Shown here: piece by piece, positions 39,407 to 50,930 of the stretch
Position numbering within the stretch: the first letter of the stretch is position 1
Layout of the letters: every line of letters begins with the position of its first letter
From: JBPESP01 sp051710585
GTDB taxonomy: Bacteria > Pseudomonadota > Gammaproteobacteria > Enterobacterales > Enterobacteriaceae
Direction: 5' to 3'
DNA: 64,000 nt
Assembly: GCA_051710585.1 (NCBI GenBank)
Contig: JBPESP010000002.1
Location: 62,001-126,000, forward strand
Notes under the pieces: model-generated
What the model was told of the DNA's origin: nothing
The model's input: the letters and a program-made list of their open reading frames with translations, nothing else
Database searches by the model: none
Position numbers and translations under genes: made by a program

Positions 39407-41058
39407 CGTCGATCTCAAAAAAAATCCCGCAATATACCCTTAATATTATTGATATTACCGTTGTATAAACTCCCTTTAAATATTCTAAAACGTTTACGAT
39501 GCTTGATGCACCTCCAGTGCTTTTCCACTCTGGAGACCAGTGTCACTGGCGAGGCAATATTGCCATTCCAGAACGCGGTGCAGAGATAAGTGCATCCTTG
39601 CGGATGATCATTTTGTTAGGATTTCTAGATATCGTAAGCTAACCATATCGTATGGCGTTCTACCTTTATTAGTTTCTTGACAACCTACCAAGCTTTAACT
39701 CCTTCGACTATAAAGGTCAGTGGCGTAATACGGGTCATGCTAGGTTTCTGTAACTGACCTTCTTTCTGTGCCAGAATCATACGTAAATCGGTAATTGCTC
39801 CTGGAGAATGTTAAAGCCATGCACCTGCGCTCTTGAACAGAGCGGGAAACATTAGCTCATGATCGCCAGCTCATCATGTAACTTGATGGCAGTGCTGCAT
39901 TTAACTAACTCATCAGTAGAAATACTTCAACTAGCAAGTTTCAATCAAAACGAGGAAAAATCTAAATCTAAAGTAAGATCCTTTAAAAAACTACTTAGGA
40001 TATTATTTTTAATTTACTAAAAATATTAGAGGCGTTAATAACCCTATTTTTTGCAAGAAGAATTAAAGGGTTGTATTAACGTTTTTAGGGTAAAAGATAA
40101 CTTTTTTATAGTCTGTTATTCCAAATTTCAAAAAAAGAATGTCTCGCTGATAGCGAAACAACAGACAAAGCTAAATAAAGGGGGCTCTATCGAGAGATAG
40201 AGTAGAAGATCTAGTAAGCTTAAATCGTAATAAAAGTGGGGAACCCGAATAAATATTAATGTATTATCTATCTTAATTCTATTATTTTATGATCACTAAT
40301 ATTCTTAATCTAATTTATATATATCTAATGGATGTCCATAAAGCGTTTAAACTATCTTTAAATAAATCTGCTCAAACCATAGTTACTCGAGTCCACAAGT
40401 TAGTGCAAAAATATTTTTACTCATTTTTTTTGAGAAAAGTCTAGTAATAATTACCAGCATACCCTTTTAGGGTATCATAGGGGATATCATAGCATTATGC
40501 TATTGTTGGGTATCCCATCCCTAGGTATTTAATTTGGCAAACATTATAACCATAGCGATAGCGTCCATATCATCCCTACTTTGAAGGAGAAGTAATTTAT
40601 AGACTAATCGGACGCTATTAATCTACTGCATAAGAAAAAAATCTAGCGCGGTGTAGCGGCATTCATCAAGAATAGTATGGTAACTAGATAAAAGTCGGGG
40701 AGGTTTTTCCAAAACCTATACTGTAGATAGTAGACCGGCAGTATTATTGAAAAGCAGTGCCAAAATAAAATGGCTGAAGTATTCATATTACACAACGTAT
40801 TGGAGTTTACCCATACCGAGTAAACGGTTGAATAAAACCTATAGAAGCACGTTTTTTCGATAGTGATCTTTCCGATTTACAGCTGTATTAATTGCTAGAC
40901 TCTTCCTGGTATACTGGCAGAATTTGATCTACCAAAGACGCCATGCCAGTATCTAGAGGAGCATCAGCTCTGATAAAATGATAGCTAGCACTCCTCCATA
41001 ACCTCCCACCATAAAAGTACAAAAAATATCGGTAGTACGGTCGTATCTACCAGCTTTC
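39407..41058. other. decayed DNA between coaA and uvrA
   Basis: No intact gene. Contents: one copy of a duplicated remnant (39505-39710, minus strand), one copy of an AT-rich repeat (about 40260-40380) and nothing that resembles birA, the E. coli neighbour of coaA. Confidence 0.6.
39505..39710 (-). repeat. duplicated gene remnant, copy 1
   Basis: The minus strand matches 45535-45745 (plus strand) over about 200 bp, for example in CTTACGATAT.TAGAAATCCT and GATGCACTTATCTCT-type segments. Conceptual translation reads YDMVSLRYLEILTKMIIRKD, ALISAPRSGMAI, with stops. The protein family is not recognised; a phage or mobile origin is my inference from duplication. Confidence 0.6.
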
Positions 41059-43902
41059 TTATGTTTTTTTCTGCGCTCGTTCCAGGAGCGGCCGCAGGAA
41101 GCGCGCAGTATGGGAGGCCTTACAAGCCACTACCATTTCCGGTGTTCCAGAGACCAAGATTTCACCACCGCCGTTACCACCTTCCGGACCAAGATCAACG
41201 ATCCAATCCGCAGTTTTGATGACATCCAAATTATGCTCAATGACCACGATAGTATTGCCCTGATCTCGTAGCTGATGTAGTACTGCAAGTAATTGCTGGA
41301 TATCAGCAAAATGCAGACCGATCGTCGGTTCATCGAGTATATACAATGTTTTCCCAGTGCCACGCTTGGACAGTTCACGTGCCAATTTTACCCGCTGCGC
41401 TTCACCACCGGACAAGGTGGTAGCGGAGTGACCCAAACGGATGTAGGATAATCCAACATCTATCAGCGTTTGTAGCTTACGTGCCAGAGCCGGAACGGCA
41501 TTGAAGAACTTGTGTGCTTCCTCGATGGTCATCTCTAGCACTTGATGAATATTCTTGGCTTTATATCTCACTTCCAGTGTTTCACGATTATAACGTTGCC
41601 CCTTACAGTAATCGCAGGGGACATAGATATCCGGCAAAAAATGCATTTCCACCTTTATGACGCCATCGCCATGACAAGCCTCACAGCGTCCGCCGCGTAC
41701 GTTGAAGCTAAAACGGCCCGGCGTATAACCGCGGGCACGGGATTCTAGAACGCCGGCGAACAACTCACGTACTGTCGTAAAGATACCGGTGTAAGTCGCT
41801 GGATTGGAGCGCGGCGTCCGCCCAATCGGACTCTGGTTAATATCGATAACCTTATCAAAATGCTTTAGGCCCTTAACTTCACGATAGAGCCCTATTTCAA
41901 TAGTACTAGAGCCATTAAGCTGGCGTTGCGCCACCGGGAAGAGTGTATCATTAATTAGTGTGGATTTGCCAGAGCCGGAAACGCCAGTAATGCAGGTAAA
42001 AAGTCCTACCGGCAGGGTTAGCGTTACGTCCTTGAGATTGTTACCGCGCGCGCCGACTAACTTCAACACCCGGGTAAGATCCGCAGGAACACGTGCCTGT
42101 GGGATGGCGATTTCCTTCTTTCCGCTTAGGAACTGCCCGGTAAGCGACGCCGAGTGAGCCATAATTTCTTCAGCAGTGCCTTCAGCTATTACCTCACCAC
42201 CATGGATGCCGGCGCCTGGACCGATATCGATAATATGATCAGCAGCGCGAATGGCGTCCTCGTCATGTTCTACTACGATAACCGTATTACCCAAATCTCG
42301 CAGATGTATTAACGTTTCCAGTAATCGCTTATTATCGCGCTGATGTAAACCAATGGACGGCTCGTCTAGCACATACATGACCCCGACAAGACCGGAGCCT
42401 ATTTGGCTGGCTAAACGGATGCGCTGGGCTTCACCACCGGACAAGGTTTCTGCTGAGCGAGACAAAGAAAGGTAATTCAGACCGACGTTGACTAAAAATT
42501 TAAGTCTATCGCGGATCTCTTTGAGAACTTTTTCCGCAATCTTGGCGCGTTGGCCGCTCAGTTTCATGTCGTCGAAAAACGATAGTGCGTTGGCAATACC
42601 CATTTCGGAAATTTCTGGCAGGGTTGTATCCTCCACGAAAACGTGACGAGCTTCACGCCGAAGACGGGTACCCCTGCAATGGGTGCAGGGACGGTTGCTG
42701 ATATATTTGGCTAGCTCTTCGCGCATTACGGTAGATTCGGTTTCCTTATAACGGCGCTCAATGTTTGGTAGAACCCCTTCAAACGGATGACAGCACACTG
42801 AAGTGCCATCACGATCTTTGATATATTTGAATTCAATATTTTCCTTACCAGACCCGAACAGAATTTTTTGCTGTACCATTGAACTCAACGCATGGAATGG
42901 CGTATCAACGTCGAATTTATAGTGCTCAGCTAGAGAGCGTAGCATTTGGAAATGATAAAAATTACGACGATCCCAACCGCAAATAGCCCCATTAGCGATG
43001 GATACATGCTTATTTTTCAACACCCTATCAGGATCGAAGTACTGCTGTATACCAAGGCCGTCACAGGTAGGGCAGGCGCCGGCCGGATTGTTAAAGGAAA
43101 AAAACCGGGGTTCCAGCCTGGACATACTATAACCACAAATGGAGCAGGCAAAATTGGCAGAAAACAGCAATTCTTCCCCTTTCTCATCATCCATGTCTGC
43201 TACCACCGCGGTACCATCTGATAGGCCGAGCGCGGTTTCAAAGGATTCCGCCAATCGTTGCGCAAGATCAACGCGTACTTTAAAACGATCAACAACCACT
43301 TCAATGGTATGCTTTTTTTGTAACTCAAGTCTCGGTGGATCTGACAGATCACAAATTTCCCCGTCGATACGTGCTCGTATATAGCCCTGCGCCGCCAGGT
43401 TTTCCAATGTTTTGTTGTGCTCTCCTTTATGTTCTTTAACGATGGGCGCCAGTAGCATAAATCGCTTGGTCTCCGGTTGCGATAGCACATTATCTACCAT
43501 CTGGCTAACGGTCTGCGCTGCCAGCGGCACATCATGTTCTGGGCAGCGCGGCTCGCCAATGCGGGCAAATAAAAGACGGAGATAATCATATATTTCAGTT
43601 ATCGTTCCTACCGTTGAACGCGGATTATGGGAGGTAGATTTTTGTTCTATTGAAATGGCAGGAGATAGCCCTTCAATATGATCTACATCCGGTTTTTCCA
43701 TCAGCGACAGAAACTGCCGGGCATAAACAGCAAGCGATTCAACATAACGACGCTGACCCTCAGCATAGAGGGTATCAAACGCCAGTGATGATTTTCCGGA
43801 GCCTGATAAGCCAGTAATAACTATCAATTTATCGCGGGGTATTATCAAGCTGATATTTTTTAGGTTATGGGTACGAGCACCACGCACTTCAATTTTATCC
43901 AT
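41059..43902 (-). CDS. uvrA: excinuclease ABC subunit A
   Basis: A 947-residue protein (E. coli 940), the damage sensor of nucleotide excision repair. Two ABC modules: Walker A GLSGSGKSS (N) and GVSGSGKST (C), signatures LSGGEAQRIRLA and LSGGEAQRVKLA, and Walker B VLDEPSIGLH and ILDEPTIGLH. Zinc-binding pairs CSIC/CPTC and CEAC/CDYC are in place. It is divergent from ssb as in E. coli. The shared promoter region retains only a damaged SOS box. UvrB and UvrC are not in this window. Confidence 0.97.
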   Translation of the reverse strand: MDKIEVRGARTHNLKNISLIIPRDKLIVITGLSGSGKSSLAFDTLYAEGQRRYVESLAVYARQFLSLMEKPDVDHIEGLSPAISIEQKSTSHNPRSTVGTITEIYDYLRLLFARIGEPRCPEHDVPLAAQTVSQMVDNVLSQPETKRFMLLAPIVKEHKGEHNKTLENLAAQGYIRARIDGEICDLSDPPRLELQKKHTIEVVVDRFKVRVDLAQRLAESFETALGLSDGTAVVADMDDEKGEELLFSANFACSICGYSMSRLEPRFFSFNNPAGACPTCDGLGIQQYFDPDRVLKNKHVSIANGAICGWDRRNFYHFQMLRSLAEHYKFDVDTPFHALSSMVQQKILFGSGKENIEFKYIKDRDGTSVCCHPFEGVLPNIERRYKETESTVMREELAKYISNRPCTHCRGTRLRREARHVFVEDTTLPEISEMGIANALSFFDDMKLSGQRAKIAEKVLKEIRDRLKFLVNVGLNYLSLSRSAETLSGGEAQRIRLASQIGSGLVGVMYVLDEPSIGLHQRDNKRLLETLIHLRDLGNTVIVVEHDEDAIRAADHIIDIGPGAGIHGGEVIAEGTAEEIMAHSASLTGQFLSGKKEIAIPQARVPADLTRVLKLVGARGNNLKDVTLTLPVGLFTCITGVSGSGKSTLINDTLFPVAQRQLNGSSTIEIGLYREVKGLKHFDKVIDINQSPIGRTPRSNPATYTGIFTTVRELFAGVLESRARGYTPGRFSFNVRGGRCEACHGDGVIKVEMHFLPDIYVPCDYCKGQRYNRETLEVRYKAKNIHQVLEMTIEEAHKFFNAVPALARKLQTLIDVGLSYIRLGHSATTLSGGEAQRVKLARELSKRGTGKTLYILDEPTIGLHFADIQQLLAVLHQLRDQGNTIVVIEHNLDVIKTADWIVDLGPEGGNGGGEILVSGTPEMVVACKASHTARFLRPLLERAQKKT

Positions 43903-44004
43903 TAAACTTAATCCTAATACCGGATGATGAGGGATATCCTTTATGATTAATAAATATGATTAATAAAATAGAAGAGATATGAAACAGTTAATTATAGCAC
44001 AAAA

Positions 44005-44024
44005 AGCTGAATAAATATTTAGTA
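44005..44024 (-). promoter_or_regulatory. decayed LexA/SOS box between uvrA and ssb
   Basis: On the minus strand TACTAAATATTTATTCAGCT aligns with the E. coli uvrA SOS box as I recall it (TACTGTATATTCATTCAGGT). The essential CTGT half-site has become CTAA, so LexA binding is unlikely. Position between the divergent genes is right. Confidence 0.5.
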
Positions 44025-44162
44025 TTGAATGTAATAAATAATTTTGCTTCACAGGCTTACTTGATGAACAATGCAATTTTCAAAAAAAATGCTCTTTAAG
44101 GCGCTGGTGATGGTAAACTTGAGCTATTAAACTTAATCATTCATCTTAATCAGGAGAATCCC

Positions 44163-44669
44163 ATGACCAGCAGGGGCGTTAATAAAGTGATTCTAGTTGG
44201 AAACCTGGGTCAGGATCCGGAAGTGCGCCATATGCCTAATGGCGGTGCGGTAGCTAACATTACACTAGCCACCTCGGATAGCTGGCGTGATAAGCAAACC
44301 GGTGAAACCAAGGAGAAAACGGAATGGCATCGCGTGGTACTGTTTGGTAAACTAGCCGAGGTGGCGGGCGAATATTTACATAAAGGCTCCCAAGTGTATA
44401 TTGAGGGATTCCTGCAAACCCGTAAGTGGCAGGACCACAGCGGTCAAGATCGCTATACAACTGAAGTTGTGGTCAATGTAGGTGGCACCATGCAAATGCT
44501 TGGAGGGCGTCAAGGCGGCGCAGCCGCCTGGGGGCATCCTCAGCCACTGCAGGGGAATAATGCGCAGTTTAGCAGCAGTAATGCACCGGTGGCGCGTCCC
44601 ACACAGAACAGCGCTCCAGCCCTCAATAATGAGGGGGTGATGGATTTTGATGATGATATTCCGTTCTGA
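44163..44669 (+). CDS. ssb: single-stranded DNA-binding protein
   Basis: A 168-residue SSB (E. coli 178). The OB-fold (1-112) contains VNKVILVGNLGQDPE, ATSDSWRDK, TEWHRVVLFGKLAE and GSQVYIEG; a Gly/Gln/Asn/Pro-rich linker follows and the C-terminal partner-docking tip DFDDDIPF is intact, so recruitment of ExoI and other SSB partners should be preserved. sbcB (ExoI) is also retained in this window. GGAGAATCCC precedes the ATG. Confidence 0.97.
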   Translation: MTSRGVNKVILVGNLGQDPEVRHMPNGGAVANITLATSDSWRDKQTGETKEKTEWHRVVLFGKLAEVAGEYLHKGSQVYIEGFLQTRKWQDHSGQDRYTTEVVVNVGGTMQMLGGRQGGAAAWGHPQPLQGNNAQFSSSNAPVARPTQNSAPALNNEGVMDFDDDIPF

Positions 44670-45534
44670 GATTAACCTTAGATAACTTTGTTAAAGCTAC
44701 GTAGGGGAACCTCTCCTGATCTCTCATGATAAGGAAGTATTACGAAGAAGATGCTAACAGTAATAGCAGGAACCGACAGTGCAGCACTTGAAATATCATC
44801 TGTTATGCTTATCAGGATTGGAAAAATTCATCATTTTCTCCGATACCAATATTTTTAATTTATATAGTTAGAGATTGGCCGATCGACGATAGTCGCCTTC
44901 TTTATTGCAAAATGAGTGTGTTATTCGAGCTGTCTTATTGTTCGATGTAGAGATGGCATTATTCTGTAGAGCTGTTGACGCTTACTTGCGTATGGGTGAT
45001 ACCAGAATAATTCTGGCTCTGTTTTTTTGATGTTGCCCTCCGTATAACCGGCCAGTACCAAAAAGAGGCGAGGGCTAAGCAATGAGCATATTATACTGAT
45101 ATCCAGATAACCCAAAAGTGTGAAAGAGAGTGAGTGGGATTCCTACAACAGAGGTTGCCCTTACTATTCAGACCTGTAACAAGCTAAGCACTAGCTTCAA
45201 CGGGACTCAGATACAGGGAAAATGATTACTAAATCTTTCGCTAATGCACTGCATTCAGGGGGGTTAAACCTATCTAGTAGTGAAAAATGGCGATATTCCC
45301 AAGTTAAGCAGGAGCTAATAGACACTATCAAGAGAGAAGTGCAGGACCGTAATTATAAACATAAGCAAAGAAAGTTACCAAAGAGCAGCGGTAAATCGAT
45401 GATACTGTCCGTTTACCAATAAGGACTTATTAGCTTAGGAAAGGGCGGATATCAGATACCTAATGCCAAGTGAATATGAATTGCGCGAGATTTATGTATC
45501 AAAAGAGAAATGTGTGGCTAGGTTAAAAACTGCT

Positions 45535-45745
45535 GAAGCACAGCATATTGTCAAGAAACTAATGAAGGTAAAACGCTAGACGATGCGGTTGGCTTACGAT
45601 ATTTAGAAATCCTAAAAAAATGATTATTCGTAAAGATACACTTATCTCTGTATAGCACTCTGGAATAGCAATACAGCGTCGCCAGTGCCAATCCTCAGAG
45701 CAGGAAAGTACTGAAAGCGCATCAAGCGGCTCATTAAACTAGCCA
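45535..45745 (+). repeat. duplicated gene remnant, copy 2
   Basis: Matches the minus strand of 39505-39710 over about 200 bp with an estimated three-quarters identity by eye. The conceptual product contains LRYLEILKK and MIIRKDTLISL before stops. Function unknown. Confidence 0.6.
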
Positions 45746-46406
45746 AAAAAATTCAGGATACAAGAAAGATAGGAGGGTAAATTTTGCCGATCCATTTGGC
45801 CAGCAGGATTGCGCTGGACCTGAATAAATGTATGTACGCCTTCGACAATATTAGTGTGATATACGGCCTAGACATGAGTAAAAGAATGGTACTAAAGTAT
45901 GTATGTGCAAATAACGCCAAGCTTTTATTGCAGACGCTGTGCACGCAGCTAGATATTTGGAAAACTGAAAATACCACTAGCTTGTCAAAGAGTTCGTGCA
46001 GAAACTGTGCGATAAGTACTGATTGGTTCTTTTTTTGATGAGGCCGAATGCTGCTCTACCTACTAGAGCTAGATGTCTTCATTACACTTATTAAACCTTC
46101 TAGCATGACCATTATACTAGCAGGCAATACTACATCCACTGCTCAATCTGAAAACTTCATGCAAAGAAATACGACAAGTCCTTATCAGGTTTAAAGATAA
46201 AATTAGACCTAGAATCTAGAAGGAAAGAGCGCCAAGGCGAGAATTTCAGTGCCATTCTTGGTACCTATTATTGAACGGAAAGGTCTTAAATAAACCGCTT
46301 GCATCCAGATATTTTCACCGCTCTTTGCAAACATTGACGGAACAAATATCACCATCTTAATTTTAAGACAGTGACATTAATATGCCCGTATCATACAATT
46401 ACGTTA

Positions 46407-46439
46407 GTGATGATATCACTGAGCCAGTGATATCATCAC
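46407..46439. repeat. perfect 15-bp hairpin
   Basis: Arms 46407-46421 and 46425-46439 (GTGATGATATCACTG and its complement) with a three-base loop. No adjacent gene and no T-run; unlikely to be a terminator. Confidence 0.7.
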
Positions 46440-47689
46440 GGTAGAATGCACTGGTAGAATCAATAGAAATGATCAGTAGCAAGAGCTATGTCTAGCTTTA
46501 TTAGCGAATCAACAAAACCAGGCAATATCAACCTTTTTTGCTAGATATCCCGGGAATTTTAATCATCAAAGCAGAATATAGTTTTATCAGTAATATCCAG
46601 TTGGAGCGTACTATACTTATAAACTTAACTAGATTTTAAAAAGGTATATAAAGAGTAAAGGATGTTACGCCTGCATAAAATTATGTTTTAAAACTCTATT
46701 TTATAATGTTGTTAACACGCTTGTGGTGGTGTGCGCAAAATAAACGTTATATTTTTTCTAAAATATCTGGAAGTAGATAAAAACATATTCTATCCTGTGG
46801 CCATATATGAATATAATGACAATGGTAACGCTTTTTATTTTTTTGATAAAAAGTCTGATATAGTATCATATCTTGTCCCGGTAACTTCACCCTACGCTTT
46901 ACGATGCTCGCCATCGTATGATTTATTCAGATGCTATTCGCTAGCTAGTAGATAAAAAGGCAGTAATACACTAAACAAAACTAATAAAAAGTCATAACAC
47001 TGGGTAAAAACAATATACCCGATAGTGTCAGGTGCGGCGGTATGTTTGAAACAGTAACAGGGCTATTAGATAAAAGCTTTATGCGTATGTTAATTATTAG
47101 AATTAGACCGCATTCAAATACGGCGAGTTAGAAGACAAGTTAGAAGACGAGACCCTACTGTAGTGGCAAAAAAACAGAACGATAAGCCCCTGTCACGAAG
47201 CCTTTAGCGGTAAAGGCAATGCGATGTTGTGGCGCGCGATTTACGGAATTTCATAGATACCCATTCTGGTAGAGCTCTAACCCCCTGAGTGATAGACGCA
47301 TTATTTTTTAATATCGCTCTTCCTGCATGCTGATTATGCCACATGAACCTTTTAAAAACGATCCTAACAATGACAGCTACCCTGCTTATTTTAGAAGCTC
47401 GCAAAGCTACTACGTGTACTAGTATACTTTTCTGGTATAGATATTACGTACCGTAAGGTTCATTGTTCAAACCACCAGACACTGGTAAGGAAATACCGTA
47501 GTAAATTAAGATAGCATAGGGCACCTGGCAACGATTATTCTCTAATGAGAGCCAGTCTTGCGTGTCATTTATTAAAGGTCTGCTTAAACACTACCACTGC
47601 TAGCACACTTTGACTCCGCCATAGGATGATTACTTCCAGTGTTTTTTCTTTGATGAGGGGATATCTTCGTTAGGATGAAATCCTGCAGA

Positions 47690-48305
47690 ACATTAAGGAT
47701 AATATTCAATGCATCGATAAAGAGCTCGACCGTAAGGTCTAAAAATAACGAGAACCCTGATTGATAAAACTACAGGATATTACGTCACTGGCGTTGACAG
47801 AGACGCTACTATTTTCTATCTATTAGACGATATCCCCGCCACTTTAATCATATACAAGCAAAAAAAACACGTGCTTCCGTCTGCCGCTAGTACTATGATT
47901 GTTGCCACCAGGCTGACGCTTATACTGGCGCGATTAATAGTATAATTAGGCATTTAGGGCTAGCCGTGAGGGGCTTTCCGGGGTTATGTTTAGCAACCCA
48001 TCTCTATAGGAGGCTACAATCCAATACAGTGTTAATATGTATTCCTCCCAGTGCTAAAAAAAGAAAAACTCGATAATGCCAATGATTTGAAAGTGATATG
48101 CAGCACCCATCCACTTTCCAACAACATAACGGAAGATATCGTGTGCCATCCTAATCAGCCTGATAGTGTATTTTAAGAGACATAGGAAAAGTAAACTTAA
48201 CTGCATAAACTTAGTGCCGCAAAGCAGGTTGAGTTGCTAGTACACCTAATGGATGCGTGGAGAAAGCCCATATTGCTATCAGTAAAATCCTGCCCAAGAC
48301 CAGAG
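47690..48305 (+). repeat. ~600-bp inverted duplication, left copy
   Basis: The plus strand here matches the minus strand of 56820-57440. Shared landmarks in order: GATAAAACTACAGGAT, GTTGACAG.GACGCTAC, AAGTGATATGCAGCACCCAT, AGTGCCGCAAAGCAGGTTGA and GCTATCAGTAAAATCCTGCC. Conceptual fragments include YVTGVDRDATIFYLL and AAKQVE; I do not recognise the protein. Both copies are full of stops. Confidence 0.8.
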
Positions 48306-50379
48306 TCTTGTAGCTTCGATTTTATATTCAGTAATAAAAACTTTACTTATTGGTTTACCTGTTTGGTTTACCTGTAAATTTTTAAATGAATATATTACTT
48401 CAATTCAGATGGCTAAAATTAAGAGCAAGCTGGGATCCAACCCCCACTGGAACAGAATTTCCCATAAGCCTGCAGTATTTAGCACGGCTAGTAGATGAGC
48501 ATTTTCTTGACGAGAAACGATATCAAGCTGTATAGGTTTGCGGGGTGGTCACAAAAAGTTGCAAAGCTTGCACTACGTGGGCCGTATCGCCTTGAATTAA
48601 TCGTACCGGACAATATTAAGAATAATAAGAAGTACACAAACCCGGAGCAACATTACAAGTTAAAAGCTGGCTGAGAAAAAATCGTGCGGCTGCTGGGTAA
48701 CAAAAGTTACAAAACTTAATATAGTGTATATCTGTAGCATTCTGCATTACAACTCGGTGTTATCAGAAACCTTGAATAAACCCTTATTATAGTGCTTCTG
48801 CACGATTTAAGACCCTCTACCCAATATCCGCGGTGAACCCTATTGTTGCTGTGGGGCTAAAGTAGGTATTGCATAATTAGAGGGCTGCGATAGCAGATTT
48901 TTTTATACATCCCTCCCCGTACAAAATAGAGGAAGGGGCGGAAGTCTCCTGGTCAACCCTCTGTTAACCCTGATATATATCCGCGTCTAGAGGGAGGGTC
49001 ACATCACTTTTGAAGCAAAGTACTAGAATGACCCACCAGCACTGCTGGTCGGTGGTTTTAATTGCAACACCAGCATCCTAGATGTATTGGAAGCGCAAAT
49101 ACACAAGAAACTACAAAACACCATTATTAGCAATAATACGCCATGAAAAAGAAATACTACTTCCTTAATCTAGGAATTAAGGCGATATAATTTAAAAAGT
49201 TACTATGCGCAAAACTGATTAAACGTGCGGTACAGCTAGGTTATTAGGCGCAAGCATGAGCTTCTCTTATGAGAAAAGCTGTTATACCATAAAAACTCTA
49301 GAGCCCCATTATGAAAAAACAGGCTGATCTGGCTATACACACTGCCATACCACCTATAAAGCGGGACTACTTTCCTTTCCATCGCTCCATACACTGGCTG
49401 TAACCCCTCGTCTCGAGAACCAAATATTACTTGTTGTTGTACAGTAAGCATCATCACCCACGGACGGTCTACCTTTTCTTGTGGGGGTTAATAGTGAGTA
49501 TAATACTCACCGACATTTACGGCCAGTTGTTGTGCCACTACACCCTCATCTAGCCATAGATTATGCTGAAATCCCCTACTTTATCAAAAAGTAACAGAGT
49601 ACATTCCTTCACTAAGTATCAATATCTAGTGGGTATATAATTATCCTAAGCAAAGCTGAATAGAAACATCTGGCGTATCAAGATCTCTATTTTCAATATA
49701 AAGAAACGCAACAACCGCCGGTTTGCCGAGATGAGTAAGAACCGCCGTTCAGCAATGCTGATCATCTAACTAATTGTACCATTGCGTCATCTTAATTAGT
49801 ACATAGAAAAAAGACGGAGATGCCATGATAAAATGGTCTGCAGATATACTAGCGTTTTAAACGCTGTAATTTAATTAGCTGAACACTACCATTATTCCCG
49901 ATTTTTACACTTGGAAAATCGCCTGAAACAACCAAAAATATCCAACTACTCTTTCACCTTCTGGAAGCGCCCGCAATGCTAGTTCCAGACTTCTAGCACG
50001 ACCTATTGACCATAATGCCATCCGGCTGACTGATAAGAGCCTCGACGGGGCTGAGTTTAACTCTTTCGCATAACTGCTCTATATCGTCACCAAATAAAAA
50101 GTCCCTAGATGGCGAAAAGTAACCTATTCTAGGCACTAGTATTATAGATTCTACCTATTCAAAATATTACTATCTGTGAACTAGTATTTCTTTAAAAATC
50201 TATGGTCTGCTAACCAAGGTTGGTACCTATTATTCCGCTGGGGCACAGCGAGAACAGAAAAATATGCTGTTATAAGTGCTACACGACATGGTGCATAACA
50301 CTGTAGATATTATACAAAAATGCACTGCTATCTGCTTTAAGTCCGTTACATAAAGGGAGGTTCAGCGTAGTAAAGTTAT
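48306..50379. other. decayed accessory DNA
   Basis: About 2 kb with no gene that I can support. A 13-bp unit is duplicated in tandem at 48350-48375. Short frames around 49970-50090 read ARNASSRLLARPIDHNAIRL, which I cannot place. Confidence 0.45.
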
Positions 50380-50930
50380 AATGCACTGGTGTGAAAGTAG
50401 CCAGTCCAAAGTTATTCTAGGCGGGCATTCTAACCACAAAAATGAACGGCAAGAGCAAGAAGAAATCCTCTCTAGCAACGTATATGAAGGAGGCGAACTA
50501 AGCGGTAACTGTCAGTAATACACTACAGTTAGCCGGCATTCTAACTCACAACCTACTCTGTCTGTTTCTGAATTTAATGCCTATAGCAAATCACTCTATA
50601 TTGCATGTTCTGCTCTAAATTTGATACCCGTCAGTCACATGATATGCATAAAAAAGTGCTGAGATTCTGAATCTCCTGGTGCATAACAGTGTTCTGGTGT
50701 CAGTGTCTAGGTGCTGGCGGGAATAGAATTCCTGACGGCCGGGATAACAAGCTCTCTCTGCTGGTTCTAAGGGGAAACTGCTGACCTTCAATCTAGCCAA
50801 CCTGCAATACCGAAATACTGCCCCGTGTATAGCGGGTATTGAATATACGCTTGTTACTAGTAAAGCAAGGGCAGATACCGGAAGCAGTGACCACCATTCT
50901 AGCGGAAGCGTAACCCTCATAGCGTGACGA
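50380..50930 (+). pseudogene. possible filamentous-haemagglutinin-like remnant
   Basis: In shifting plus-strand frames the sequence gives fragments with the spacing of haemagglutinin repeats: LAGIEFLTAGITS near 50710-50750 (compare the xAGxxxxLTAGxDI pattern of FhaB/HecA-type adhesins), ALSAGSKGKL, and SGSVTLIA near 50895-50920. Stops interrupt every frame. Two-partner-secretion adhesins are large, so a multi-kb gene could have filled this region. The evidence is short motif resemblance only. Confidence 0.3.

Larger units (their letters stand above)
44670..47689. other. decayed accessory DNA
   Basis: About 3 kb with no intact gene. A 66-codon frame at 45222-45422 is Lys/Arg-rich with a coiled-coil look (KWRYSQVKQELIDTIKREVQ) and may be a phage gene piece. 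The second copy of a duplicated remnant lies at 45535-45745, a perfect hairpin at 46407-46439 and a 12-bp tandem duplication at 47126-47149. Confidence 0.5.
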
